Shown piece by piece: positions 23,142 through 30,967 of a stretch of 36,048 nucleotides of DNA. The notes below the pieces were generated by a model. It worked only from the letters and a program-made list of their open reading frames with translations, did not search any database and was not told where the DNA came from. The DNA is from an uncultured Oscillospiraceae bacterium (GTDB lineage: Bacteria > Bacillota > Clostridia > Oscillospirales > Oscillospiraceae): NCBI GenBank assembly GCA_947630375.1, contig CANRHH010000025.1, forward strand, positions 1-36,048. Reading direction: 5' to 3'. The translations under genes were made by a program, and so were the position numbers. Position 1 is the first letter of the stretch. The number at the start of each line of letters is the position of its first letter.

Positions 23142-24554
23142 TTACAGCAGCTCGCCGTACAGGGCCCAGGTGTTGCTCCCCGTGATCCGGACCTGGGCGA
23201 ACTGCCCGATCAGGGCCGGGTCCCCTTTCAGATGCACCAGCCGCCCGCCGTTGGTGCGGCTGGAGAGGTTATATTCCTCCCGGCCGGTCTCCCCGTCCAC
23301 CAGTACCCGGAGGGTCTGCCCCTCGTAGGCCCGGTGCTTCTCGGCGGAGATCCGGTTGGCCAGCTCCGTGAGCCGGTCAAAGTGCCGCTGTTTGTCGGCG
23401 CGGGTGTAGGGGTCCGGCATGGAGGCGGCGGGGGTACCCACCCGCTTGGAATAGATAAAGGTGAACATGGCGTCGTAGCCCGCCTCTTCGCACAGGCGCA
23501 GCGTGTCCTCAAACTCCTCCTCCGTCTCCCCGGGAAAGCCCACGATGATGTCCGTGGTCAGTACCAGGTCCGGCATGGCCTGCCGGGCCCGGGCCACTTT
23601 CTCCAGATACTGGGCGGCGGTGTAGTTCCGGTTCATGACCTTCAGGATCTGGTCATTCCCCGCCTGGACAGGCAGATGCAGCTGGTGGGCGCACTTTTCG
23701 CACGCCGCCATGGTCTCGAAGAGTTCCTCAGTAGCGTCCTTAGGGTGGCTGGTCATAAAGCGGATGAGAAAATCCCCCGGGATGGCGTTGATGCGGCGCA
23801 GCAGCTCCGGGAACGATACCGAAGGCTCCAGGTCCTTCCCGTAAGAATTTACATTCTGGCCCAGCAGGGTGATGTCTTTATACCCGGCCCGGACCAGCTC
23901 CTCCGCCTCGGCCACCACGTCCTCCGCCCGGCGGGAGCGCTCCCGGCCCCGGACGTAGGGCACCACGCAGTAGGAGCAGAAGTTGTTGCAGCCGGACATG
24001 ATGGGCAGCCAGGCCTTGACGGCGCCGTCCCGCAGGCTGGGCAGCCCCTCGGCCAGGACCCCGTCGCTCTTTTCCGCGGCGAAGACCCGCTTGCCCTTGG
24101 TGAGCACGCGCAGCAGCAGCTCCGGAAAACGCCAGAGCTCGTGGGGCCCAAAGACCAGGTCCACCACCGGGTAGGACTTTTTGAGCTTCTCGGCCATATG
24201 GGGCTGCTGCACCATGCAGCCGCAGACCGCCACGATCTGCCCCGGCCGGGCCTTTTTGCTGTGGTTCAGGGCGCCCACGTTGCCCAGGACCCGCATCTCC
24301 GCGTGCTCCCGGACCGCGCAGGTGTTGACCACCACGATATCCGCCTCAAACTCGTCCTGGGTAAAGCCGCAGCCCATTTGGGCCAGATAGCCCCGGAGCT
24401 TCTCGCTGTCCGCCTCGTTCTGCTGGCAGCCGTAGGTGTCCACCAGGGCCAGGGGCCGGGGGCTCCGGGCCTCCAGCACGGCGGCGATCTGGCGGCAAAG
24501 CGCCTCCTGCTCCCGGATCTGGGCGGGGGAAATGATCTTTTTCTCGATGCTCAT
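23142..24554 (-). CDS. miaB: tRNA-2-methylthio-N6-dimethylallyladenosine37 synthase MiaB
   Basis: A 470-residue radical-SAM methylthiotransferase that converts i6A37 to ms2i6A37 in tRNAs reading UNN codons. Its first cluster uses Cys43 (TYGCQQNEADSE), Cys79 (VVNTCAVREHAE) and Cys113 (VCGCM). The radical-SAM cluster is CNNFCSYC (189-196), followed by VVPYVRGRERSR. A TRAM-type domain closes the protein. AAGGA lies upstream of ATG 24554. It is the first gene of the leftward arm (miaB-mutS-CPBP-trmO) and is divergent from mutL-miaA, the latter making its i6A substrate. Confidence 0.96.
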   Translation of the reverse strand: MSIEKKIISPAQIREQEALCRQIAAVLEARSPRPLALVDTYGCQQNEADSEKLRGYLAQMGCGFTQDEFEADIVVVNTCAVREHAEMRVLGNVGALNHSKKARPGQIVAVCGCMVQQPHMAEKLKKSYPVVDLVFGPHELWRFPELLLRVLTKGKRVFAAEKSDGVLAEGLPSLRDGAVKAWLPIMSGCNNFCSYCVVPYVRGRERSRRAEDVVAEAEELVRAGYKDITLLGQNVNSYGKDLEPSVSFPELLRRINAIPGDFLIRFMTSHPKDATEELFETMAACEKCAHQLHLPVQAGNDQILKVMNRNYTAAQYLEKVARARQAMPDLVLTTDIIVGFPGETEEEFEDTLRLCEEAGYDAMFTFIYSKRVGTPAASMPDPYTRADKQRHFDRLTELANRISAEKHRAYEGQTLRVLVDGETGREEYNLSSRTNGGRLVHLKGDPALIGQFAQVRITGSNTWALYGELL

Positions 24555-24598
24555 GCTCTGTTTCCTTCAGTTCAAAAAATAAAAAACGATTCTCCTAA

Positions 24599-24627
24599 TA
24601 TTAACACAATTTATATGGAACTTTCAA
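24599..24627 (-). promoter_or_regulatory. Promoter of the miaB-mutS arm
   Basis: TTGAAA (24627-24622), 17 bp, TTAATA (24604-24599) on the minus strand (or an 18-bp spacer to TAATAT). It is 11 bp from the mutL -10 box on the other strand, so the two promoters must overlap. Confidence 0.55.
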
Positions 24628-24638
24628 CAGAAATCATA

Positions 24639-24644
24639 TATAAT
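24639..24644 (+). promoter_or_regulatory. -10 box for the mutL-miaA arm
   Basis: A perfect TATAAT, 38 bp before the mutL ATG. The -35 region is poor (TGGAAC at 17 bp), suggesting a weak or activated promoter. Confidence 0.5.
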
Positions 24645-24681
24645 ACGGGGCTGTAAGATTTTTATGCCCGGAGGATGCCTT

Positions 24682-26550
24682 ATGCCTGTGATCCATGTTC
24701 TCGCGCCCCATGTGGCCGATATGATCGCCGCCGGAGAGGTGGTGGAGCGGCCCGCCTCGGTCATCAAGGAACTGATGGAAAACGCCTTTGACGCCGGGGC
24801 CAAAAATATCACCGTGGAGATGAAAAACGGCGGGGCCACCTATATCCGGGTCACGGACGACGGCTGCGGCATGGCCCCGGAGGACGCGGGGGTGGCCTTT
24901 CTGCGCCACGCCACCTCCAAGCTCCGGGACGAGCGGGGTCTGGAGGCCATCGGCACCATGGGCTTCCGGGGCGAGGCGCTGGCCGCCATCTCCGCCGTTT
25001 CCCATGTGGAGCTGCGCACCCGCCGCCGGGGCGACAACGAGGGCACCTTCGTGTCCTTAAGCGGCGGGGATATCCAGGAGATGGGCCCTGCCGGCTGCCC
25101 CGAGGGCACCACCATGACCGTGCGGGATCTGTTTTTCAACACCCCCGCCCGGCTGAAATTTCTGAAATCCGACCGGAGCGAGGCCTCCGCCTGCGTCCAG
25201 ACGGCCCTCCGCTGCGCCCTGGGCCGGCCGGAGATCTCCGTCCGCTTCATCCGGGACGGGAAAGAGGAGTTCTTCTCCCCCGGGGACGGGCGGCAGGACT
25301 CCTGCGTGTACACCCTGCTGGGCCGGGAGCTGGCCGCCTCCCTGCTCCTCTGCCAGAGCCGGGACGAGAGCCTGGCCGTGTCCGGCTTCGTGTCCTCCCC
25401 GGCGGCGGGCCGGGGCAGCCGGGCCAGTCAGTTCTTTTTCTGCAACGGCCGCTGCATCAAGTCCGCCCTGCTCCAGGCGGCGCTGGAGCAGGCCTATAAG
25501 AACACCCTCCTCACCGGCCGCTATCCGGCCTGCGTGCTGTACCTGGAGATGAGCCCCGGGGCGGTGGACGTGAACGTGCACCCGGCCAAGACGGAGGTCA
25601 AGTTCACCAACGAGCGGCGGGTGTTCGACCTGGTGTACAACGCGGTGAAATACGCCCTGGAGGCCGAGACCCGGACCGCCCAGGTGGCTCTCTCCCCTTC
25701 CACCCGGAAGGCCGCCCAGCCCCGGGCGGATTTCTACCAGAGCATGCGGGCGGAGGATTTCCGCCAGAGCGGGTACGCCGTTCCCGGCCCGGCTGGCGGG
25801 GAGCGCCGCTCCGGCAAGGACAGCGCCCCGGCCTTTCGCAGCCCTGAGGTCCCCTATCAGACCCGGCTGGACCTGCCTGTCCGGCGCGCCCCGGCCCCGT
25901 CCGCGGTCAGGACTCCGTCCCCGGCGGCCGCCCGGCCGCCCCATGTGGAAAAGCCTGTTCAAAATGTGGAAACTCCCCCTGTGCCGGACCACAAGATTTT
26001 GGGGGAGGCCATGAAAACCTATATCTTGGTGGAGCGGGGGGAGGAACTGATCCTCATCGACAAGCACGCCGCCCACGAGCGGATGCTCTTTGACCGGCTC
26101 CGGAGCCGGGAAGGGGCGCTCATGTCCCAGACCCTGCTGAGCCCGGCTCTGCTGCGCCTGGGGCCCGAGGAGCAGGAACTGCTGGAGAAGAACGGGGAGC
26201 TGCTGCAGGAGCTGGGCTTCGAGTTAGAGCCCTTCGGAGAGGGGGACTATGCCGTCCGGGCCGTGCCCGCTGAGCTGGCGCCGGAGGAGGCCTCCGCCGC
26301 TTTGGAGGAGATCTTCGAAAAGCTCCGCAAGGGCACGGCCCCCAGCGCCCAGAGCGTCCGGGACCAGGTGCTGCACACGGTGGCCTGCAAGGCCGCCATC
26401 AAAGCCGGGTGGGACACCCAGGGCCCGGAGCTGGAGCGGCTGGTGGAGGCCGTGCTGTCCGGCCAGGTGAAATACTGCCCCCACGGCCGGCCCGTCTCCG
26501 TGACGCTGACCAAAAAAGAGCTGGACAAGCAGTTCAAGCGGATCGTATAA
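24682..26550 (+). CDS. mutL: DNA mismatch repair protein MutL (endonuclease type)
   Basis: A 622-residue MutL. The N-terminal GHKL ATPase is complete: ENAFDAGA, DDGCGM and GFRGEALAAISAVS. A long Pro/Ala/Arg-rich linker (about 340-435) leads to the C-terminal dimerisation domain. That domain carries the metal-site motifs of nicking MutL proteins, DKHAAHER (460-467), VACKAAIKAG and CPHGRP (599-604). In the strict DQHA(X)2E(X)4E pattern the Gln is Lys and the last Glu is Asp, which are conservative changes. Strand nicking is therefore likely, as in bacteria without MutH. ATG 24682, with GGAGG 7 nt upstream, is chosen over 24664. The stop is 3 bp before miaA. Confidence 0.96.
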   Translation: MPVIHVLAPHVADMIAAGEVVERPASVIKELMENAFDAGAKNITVEMKNGGATYIRVTDDGCGMAPEDAGVAFLRHATSKLRDERGLEAIGTMGFRGEALAAISAVSHVELRTRRRGDNEGTFVSLSGGDIQEMGPAGCPEGTTMTVRDLFFNTPARLKFLKSDRSEASACVQTALRCALGRPEISVRFIRDGKEEFFSPGDGRQDSCVYTLLGRELAASLLLCQSRDESLAVSGFVSSPAAGRGSRASQFFFCNGRCIKSALLQAALEQAYKNTLLTGRYPACVLYLEMSPGAVDVNVHPAKTEVKFTNERRVFDLVYNAVKYALEAETRTAQVALSPSTRKAAQPRADFYQSMRAEDFRQSGYAVPGPAGGERRSGKDSAPAFRSPEVPYQTRLDLPVRRAPAPSAVRTPSPAAARPPHVEKPVQNVETPPVPDHKILGEAMKTYILVERGEELILIDKHAAHERMLFDRLRSREGALMSQTLLSPALLRLGPEEQELLEKNGELLQELGFELEPFGEGDYAVRAVPAELAPEEASAALEEIFEKLRKGTAPSAQSVRDQVLHTVACKAAIKAGWDTQGPELERLVEAVLSGQVKYCPHGRPVSVTLTKKELDKQFKRIV

Positions 26551-26553
26551 ACC

Positions 26554-27519
26554 ATGCCTGAAAAGATCCTTGTTATTGCCGGGCCCACCGCCGTGGGCAA
26601 GACCCGTCTGGCCATCGCCCTGGCCCGGCGGCTGGGCGGAGAGATCGTCTCGGCGGACTCCATGCAGGTCTACCGGGGCATGGACATCGGCACCGCCAAA
26701 GCCACGGCGGCCGAGCGGGCCCAGGCCCCCCACCACATGCTGGACGTGGCCTGGCCCTGGGAGGACTACTCCGTGGCCCGCTACGTGCAGGAGGCCGCCG
26801 CCTGCTGTGAGGACATTCTTGCCCGGGGGAAGCTGCCTATCCTGGCCGGCGGCACCGGGCTGTATATCGACTCGCTCCTGGCCGGGCGGGACTTTGCCCC
26901 CCGGGGGGACCGGGAGGAGGCGCTGCGCCAGGCCCTCTCGGCGGAGTATGACGCCTTAGGCGGGGAGGCCATGCTGGAAAAGCTCCGGCAGGCGGACCCG
27001 GAGCGGGCGGACAAGCTCCACCCGGCGGACAAGCGCCGGATCGTCCGGGCCCTGGAGATCTTCCGGCTCACCGGCGTCACCGCCACCGAGCACGACCGGC
27101 AGACCCGCCTGGTCCCGCCCCGGTATGAGGCGCTGCGCCTGGTGCTGCAATATGCCGACCGGCAGGACCTCTACCGCCGGATCGACGACCGGGTGTACGA
27201 GATGCTCCAACAGGGGCTCTTTGAGGAGGTGGCGGGCCTGCTGGACCGGGGCCTGTCCCCGGAGAGCACCGCCATGCAGGCCATTGGGTACAAGGAAGCG
27301 GCCCTGGCCCTGGCGGGGGCGCTCAGCCGGGAGGAGGCCGCCGCCCTCATCAAGCAGAACAGCCGCCGCTACGCCAAGCGGCAGCTGACCTGGTTCGGCC
27401 GCTGGGAGGATGCGGTCCGCATCCTCTGGCAGGGAGAGCCGGACCTTTCCGCCGCCCTGCAGACGGTGGGTCGGGAAATGGAGAAACGGGGCTTTTCCTG
27501 GCCGGCCGGGAAAAGCTGA
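26554..27519 (+). CDS. miaA: tRNA dimethylallyltransferase MiaA
   Basis: A 321-residue enzyme that adds a dimethylallyl group to A37 of tRNAs reading UNN codons, giving i6A for MiaB. The P-loop GPTAVGKT is at 10-17, followed by SADSMQVYRGMDIGTAKAT with the catalytic aspartate, GGTGLYIDSLLAG, and the C-terminal YAKRQLTWF. The length is typical. The start lies 3 bp after the mutL stop with no strong ribosome site of its own, so translation is probably coupled to mutL. hfq follows after a 128-bp structured gap, as in the miaA-hfq order of many bacteria. Confidence 0.96.
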   Translation: MPEKILVIAGPTAVGKTRLAIALARRLGGEIVSADSMQVYRGMDIGTAKATAAERAQAPHHMLDVAWPWEDYSVARYVQEAAACCEDILARGKLPILAGGTGLYIDSLLAGRDFAPRGDREEALRQALSAEYDALGGEAMLEKLRQADPERADKLHPADKRRIVRALEIFRLTGVTATEHDRQTRLVPPRYEALRLVLQYADRQDLYRRIDDRVYEMLQQGLFEEVAGLLDRGLSPESTAMQAIGYKEAALALAGALSREEAAALIKQNSRRYAKRQLTWFGRWEDAVRILWQGEPDLSAALQTVGREMEKRGFSWPAGKS

Positions 27520-27563
27520 GCCGGCCGACCGCTTTCGACAGGGTTTTCACCCCGCGCCGTACT

Positions 27564-27621
27564 ATCATAAAGTACCGCCTTTCGGCGGCACACTATGATG
27601 GGGCGGCACGGACAGCCGCCC
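27564..27621 (+). promoter_or_regulatory. Structured hfq leader (two hairpins)
   Basis: Hairpin 1: ATCATA (27564-27569), GT (27572-27573) and CCGCC (27575-27579) pair with GGCGG (27584-27588), AC (27590-27591) and TATGAT (27594-27599) around TTTC. Hairpin 2: GGGCGGC (27601-27607) pairs with GCCGCCC (27615-27621), 11 nt before the AAGGAG of hfq. Neither has a T run, so control of translation or RNA stability is more likely than termination. Confidence 0.5.
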
Positions 27622-27647
27622 TCCAAGAAAAAGGAGTTGGCTGAAAT

Positions 27648-27875
27648 ATGCAGAAAACGCAAAATCTCCAGGACATCTTTCTCAATCAGCTGCGGCGGGA
27701 GAAGATCTCCGTCACCATGTTCCTCATGAACGGCTTCCAGATGCACGGCGTCATCCGGGGCTACGACGGCTTCACCGTGGTGCTGGACACGGAGGGGAAG
27801 CAGCAGCTGATCTACAAGCACGCCATTTCCACCATCGCCCCGGCCCGGACGCTGAACCTTGACGCGGAGCCGTAA
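27648..27875 (+). CDS. hfq: RNA chaperone Hfq
   Basis: A 75-residue Sm-like protein that forms a hexameric ring and pairs small RNAs with mRNAs. The Sm1 region is [24 protein letters not shown] in outline, and the Sm2 signature is YKHAIST (65 and onward). The C-terminal tail is very short, as usual in Firmicutes. AAGGAG lies 10 nt before the ATG. The 128-bp gap to miaA holds two hairpins. Its last 17 bp overlap the start of the next gene, so that gene may be translated by coupling. Co-transcription with miaA is likely. Confidence 0.95.
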   Translation: MQKTQNLQDIFLNQLRREKISVTMFLMNGFQMHGVIRGYDGFTVVLDTEGKQQLIYKHAISTIAPARTLNLDAEP

Positions 27876-28716
27876 GGGCCCGGGGGAGACCCGCTTCGCC
27901 CAGGCGGTGGCGGCGGCGCTGTTTTTGGCGGTCTGCGCTTACATAGGGGCGGCCCTGGCGGGGGATCTGCGCCCCGGGGTCAGGACCGCCCCGGTCCGGC
28001 GCTCCACCGTGTCGGAGAGCTTGGAGCTGGAGGGTCTGGTCCTGCGGCGGGAACAGACGGTGTGTACCGGCGGGCGGCTTTTAGCAGCCGACGGCAGCCG
28101 TCTGGCGGCGGGGGCCCCGCTGGCCGAGGGCCCGGAGGGGACGCTGTACGCCCCCGCCTCCGCTCTGTTTTACTCCGGCCTGGACGGGCTGGAGGCCCTG
28201 GGCCCGGAGGACGCGGAGGACTTGAGCGTAGAGAGCCTGTGCGCCCTGATGCGGACCCCTCCCCGGACCCCGGAGGGGGCCGTGGGGCGGCTGGTGCTGG
28301 AGCACGCCTGGTATTTCGCCGCCCTGGCCCCGGCGGACGCCGGGCCGGAGCCGGGCAGCTGCACCCTCTGCTTCCCGGACCCGGTGGGCCGGGTCCCCGC
28401 CCGGCTCCTCTCCGTCAGCCCGGCGGAGGACGGCCAGCGGGCCCTGCTGTTTCGCCTGACCCGGGGCGGGAGGGCTCTTTTGAGCTTGCGCCTGACCCCG
28501 GCCCGGCTGATCCTGTCCGAGATCGAGGGTCTGGAGCTGCCGGAGGAGGCCGTCCGGTACGACCCGGCGGGGCAGGCCTTCGTGTCCACCCTGACTGCGG
28601 CCGGGGCGGAGGAAAAACCCGTGGAGATCCTGTACACCGGCCAGGGCCGTTGTATCGCCGCCATAAGCCGGCAGGCCGGGGGCCTGCGGGAAGGAGACAC
28701 GCTCATACAGAGATAA
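27859..28716 (+). CDS. HlyD-like single-pass membrane protein
   Basis: A 285-residue protein with one membrane segment (about 13-35) and an outside domain that resembles HlyD-type adaptor proteins: [31 protein letters not shown] (a barrel-sandwich, lipoyl-like hairpin), then [17 protein letters not shown]. HlyD-like proteins of this form are known beside yggS-sepF in Clostridia. No ABC or other transporter is next to it, so a role as a cell-division or envelope factor is as likely as export. The start is a TTG at 27859 inside the end of hfq, without a clear ribosome site. A later start would remove the membrane segment. yggS begins 12 bp after its stop. Confidence 0.6.
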   Translation: MTRSRKGPGETRFAQAVAAALFLAVCAYIGAALAGDLRPGVRTAPVRRSTVSESLELEGLVLRREQTVCTGGRLLAADGSRLAAGAPLAEGPEGTLYAPASALFYSGLDGLEALGPEDAEDLSVESLCALMRTPPRTPEGAVGRLVLEHAWYFAALAPADAGPEPGSCTLCFPDPVGRVPARLLSVSPAEDGQRALLFRLTRGGRALLSLRLTPARLILSEIEGLELPEEAVRYDPAGQAFVSTLTAAGAEEKPVEILYTGQGRCIAAISRQAGGLREGDTLIQR

Positions 28717-28728
28717 GGAGAGAGAACT

Positions 28729-29424
28729 ATGGGCATTGAAGAAAATGTGCGCATCGTGCGGGAAAAAATGGCCGCGGCGGCCGTCGCCGCCGGGAGGCGG
28801 CCGGAGGATGTGCTGCTGATCGCCGCCACCAAGACCAACAGCGCGGAGCGGATCCGGGAGGCCATCGCCGCCGGCGTGGACGCCTGCGGGGAAAACCGGG
28901 TACAGGAAATGCTGGAAAAGAACGCCCAAGGCGCCTATGCCGGGGCTCCGCTGCACTTTATCGGCCATTTGCAGAAGAACAAGGTCAAGCAGGCCGTGGG
29001 CCTGGCCCGGCTCATCCACGGGGCGGACAGCCTGGAGCTGCTGCGCGTCATTGACCGGGTGGCCGGGGCCAAGGGGCTGCGGCAGGAGCTGCTGCTGGAG
29101 GTCAACATCGCCGCCGAGGCCTCCAAGTCCGGTTTTCGGCCGGAGGAGATCCCCGGACTTTTGGATGAGGTTTCCAGTTTTTCCCATATTTGGGTCCGCG
29201 GTTTGATGGCGATCCCCCCGGTTTGCGCCTCCGGAAAAGAAAATCGGCCATATTTTGATCAAATGGAAAAGCTTTTTATTGACAATGGGCAAAAAAAATA
29301 CGATAATGTATCTATGGATTTTCTGTCCATGGGCATGTCGGGCGATTATGAGGAGGCCATTGCCTCCGGCGCCAACATGGTCCGGGTAGGCACGGCGATC
29401 TTCGGGCAGCGTGTCTATCCCTGA
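28729..29424 (+). CDS. YggS-family pyridoxal phosphate-binding protein
   Basis: A 231-residue PLP homeostasis protein (YggS/PLPBP, Bacillus YlmE). It binds pyridoxal 5'-phosphate on a lysine without known catalysis and buffers vitamin B6 and amino-acid pools. PLP lysine is Lys35 in AATKT. Also present are GENRVQE, HFIGHLQKNKV and the phosphate-binding LSMGMSGDYEEAI and MVRVGTAIFG. AAGGAG lies 8 nt before the ATG. In Firmicutes it commonly precedes sepF. Its 3' third is markedly AT-richer than the neighbourhood and holds a near-perfect promoter (29279-29307). Confidence 0.92.
   Translation: MGIEENVRIVREKMAAAAVAAGRRPEDVLLIAATKTNSAERIREAIAAGVDACGENRVQEMLEKNAQGAYAGAPLHFIGHLQKNKVKQAVGLARLIHGADSLELLRVIDRVAGAKGLRQELLLEVNIAAEASKSGFRPEEIPGLLDEVSSFSHIWVRGLMAIPPVCASGKENRPYFDQMEKLFIDNGQKKYDNVSMDFLSMGMSGDYEEAIASGANMVRVGTAIFGQRVYP
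29279..29307 (+). promoter_or_regulatory. Promoter inside yggS for sepF-divIVA
   Basis: TTGACA (29279-29284), 17 bp, GATAAT (29302-29307), inside the yggS coding region, in an AT-rich patch with a run of eight A. It would give a leader of about 160 nt before sepF. Confidence 0.65.
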
Positions 29425-29474
29425 TCCGCGGTCCGTTTCGGGGCCCGGCAGCAATTCTCACTGGAGGCTATACC

Positions 29475-30032
29475 ATGGGGTTCATGGATGAGCTGCGCAA
29501 GCTGACGCAGCCAATTGACGAGGAAGACGATTTTTTTGAAGGGTCGGACAGCAGCTTAAGGCAGAATGCCCAGCCCAGCCAGGCCCAGCTTCAGTTTGAG
29601 CAGACCTTTGGCGAGGAGCCGGCCGGCGCGCCGGAGCCGGCGGACAAGCCCCGCCAGCAGCAGGGCAAGGCCCAGGGGGGTCTGTTCGGCGGCCTGGGTT
29701 CCCGCCGGGCGGCCAAACCCAAGGCCCAGCGGGAGCGGGTGGTAAACTTCGGCGGCAGTGAGCAGCAGGTGATCCTCTTCAATCCCAAGTCCTTTGACGA
29801 GGCCGGGGAGCTGGTGAACCATCTGAACCAGAACCGCTCTGTGGTGATGACCTTGGAGGGTCTGCCCACGGATATGGCCCGCCGCCTGCTGGACTTTCTG
29901 TCCGGCATAACTTATGCCCTGCAGGGGAAAATAACCCCTGTATCGGCCAAAACTTATTTTGTCACTCCCCAGCATGTTGATATATTGGGCAGCCAGAGCG
30001 ACCAGCCCGAGAGTGACGGGCAATATTTCTAA
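29475..30032 (+). CDS. sepF: Cell division protein SepF
   Basis: A 185-residue SepF, which ties FtsZ filaments to the membrane and shapes the septum. It has the short amphipathic N-terminal helix used for membrane binding (GFMDELRKLTQP), a disordered Gln/Pro/Ala-rich linker (about 30-85), and the conserved C-terminal core (about 95-175) with VILFNPKSFDEAGELVNHL and DFLSGITYALQGKITPVS. GGAGG lies 7 nt before the ATG. It lies between yggS and divIVA; the ylmG and ylmH genes found between sepF and divIVA in Bacillus are absent. Confidence 0.93.
   Translation: MGFMDELRKLTQPIDEEDDFFEGSDSSLRQNAQPSQAQLQFEQTFGEEPAGAPEPADKPRQQQGKAQGGLFGGLGSRRAAKPKAQRERVVNFGGSEQQVILFNPKSFDEAGELVNHLNQNRSVVMTLEGLPTDMARRLLDFLSGITYALQGKITPVSAKTYFVTPQHVDILGSQSDQPESDGQYF
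29959..29986 (+). promoter_or_regulatory. Weak promoter candidate for divIVA
   Basis: TTGTCA (29959-29964), 16 bp, TATATT (29981-29986), within the end of sepF. It is less convincing than the promoter inside yggS. Confidence 0.3.
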
Positions 30033-30080
30033 ACGCGTCTCAACAGGATAGAAACAAACATTTGAAAGGTGGATAAACAT

Positions 30081-30671
30081 ATGATTACCGCTCAGGATAT
30101 CCGTGAAAAGACTTTTGAGAAGTCCCGGCTCAACGGCTACGACATGGCCTCTGTGGACGATTTTCTGGAAGAGCTGGCCGATGAAGTCACGGCCGCCCAG
30201 AAGGAGAACGCCGTTCTCAAGAGCAAGATGAAGGTCCTGGTGGACAAGATCGAGGAGTACCGCGCCAACGAAGAGGCGCTGAACCTGGCTCTGCTGTCCG
30301 CTCAGAAGCTGGCCGTGCAGATCGAGTCTGAGGCCCGTCAGCGTTCCAACGCCATGCTGGCCGACGCGGAGCGTCAGGTCAAGGCCCGGGTCGGCTCCAT
30401 CGAGGAGGAGATCGCGGTCCAGGAGCGCCGTCTGGCGGACGCCAAAGCGGTGACCAGCAAGTTCTTTGAAAATGCCCGCAAGCTGTGCAGCGCCCAGCTG
30501 AAGAATATCGACTCTATTGCCAACGGTCTGTCCATCCAGTCCGACGTGCCCGACCCGGCCCCCGCCCCCGCGGCGGAGGAGGCCCAGAGCGAGCCTCAGC
30601 TCAGGATAGACCTGGGCTCCGCCAAGGAGAGCGCCCGCAGCCTGGACAACACTCAGCCCTTCTCCTTCTGA
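30081..30671 (+). CDS. divIVA: DivIVA family cell-division / polarity protein
   Basis: A 196-residue coiled-coil protein that senses negative membrane curvature at poles and septa. The N-terminal lipid-binding domain shows TAQDIREKTFEKSRLNGYDMASVDDFLEEL in outline, followed by a coiled coil (about 35-160) and a Pro/Ala-rich acidic tail. The ATG at 30081 with AAAGGTGG 8 nt upstream is preferred over a GTG at 30069, which lies inside that ribosome site. It follows sepF by 48 bp. A terminator and a gap of ~300 bp separate it from ileS. Confidence 0.92.
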   Translation: MITAQDIREKTFEKSRLNGYDMASVDDFLEELADEVTAAQKENAVLKSKMKVLVDKIEEYRANEEALNLALLSAQKLAVQIESEARQRSNAMLADAERQVKARVGSIEEEIAVQERRLADAKAVTSKFFENARKLCSAQLKNIDSIANGLSIQSDVPDPAPAPAAEEAQSEPQLRIDLGSAKESARSLDNTQPFSF

Positions 30672-30877
30672 TCCTTCCTTTTGGCGATAACGCACTGGGG
30701 CGGGCGCGGCAGCGCGCGCCCCGGCGGCTCTGTTATAGGCCGGGTTCGGCTCCCTTGGCGGGAGCGCGCGGCGGCCCGCCGCCGTCCGCCCGGCATCCCT
30801 TTGTGTACTCCAACGGGGCGGCCATGCCATATGCCGCCCCGCTTTGCCGTTTTTCTGCGGAAAAGCGGAGGGAATGT
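30672..30877. other. Gap between divIVA and ileS, GC-rich stem-loops
   Basis: No gene. A hairpin (30697-30707 with 30712-30722, one mismatch) has no T run. Further GC-rich inverted repeats lie at about 30760-30790. A terminator (30814-30841) and the ileS promoter follow. The predicted ileS leader of about 55 nt is too short for a T-box. Confidence 0.5.
30814..30841 (+). terminator. Terminator of the sepF-divIVA unit
   Basis: CGGGGCGGC (30814-30822) pairs perfectly with GCCGCCCCG (30833-30841), followed by CTTTGCCGTTTTTC. Confidence 0.6.
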
Positions 30878-30906
30878 TTGACAAAGCGGCCCAATCGCGT
30901 TATATT
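30878..30906 (+). promoter_or_regulatory. Promoter of ileS
   Basis: TTGACA (30878-30883), 17 bp, TATATT (30901-30906). A consensus -35 box; start point about 55 nt before the ATG. Confidence 0.8.
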
Positions 30907-30967
30907 ATTAGGAAGCTTTCGAGACAGCCGCTCATTCCCTTATTTCTATAGACTGTAGGAGACGACC

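Noticed and set aside
30680-30800. A tRNA gene suggested by GGTTCGGCTCCC
   Set aside because: The flanking bases do not form a T stem, acceptor stem or D arm on either strand.
30907-30967. A T-box riboswitch for ileS
   Set aside because: The predicted leader is only about 55 nt and has no T-box sequence or terminator/antiterminator pair.
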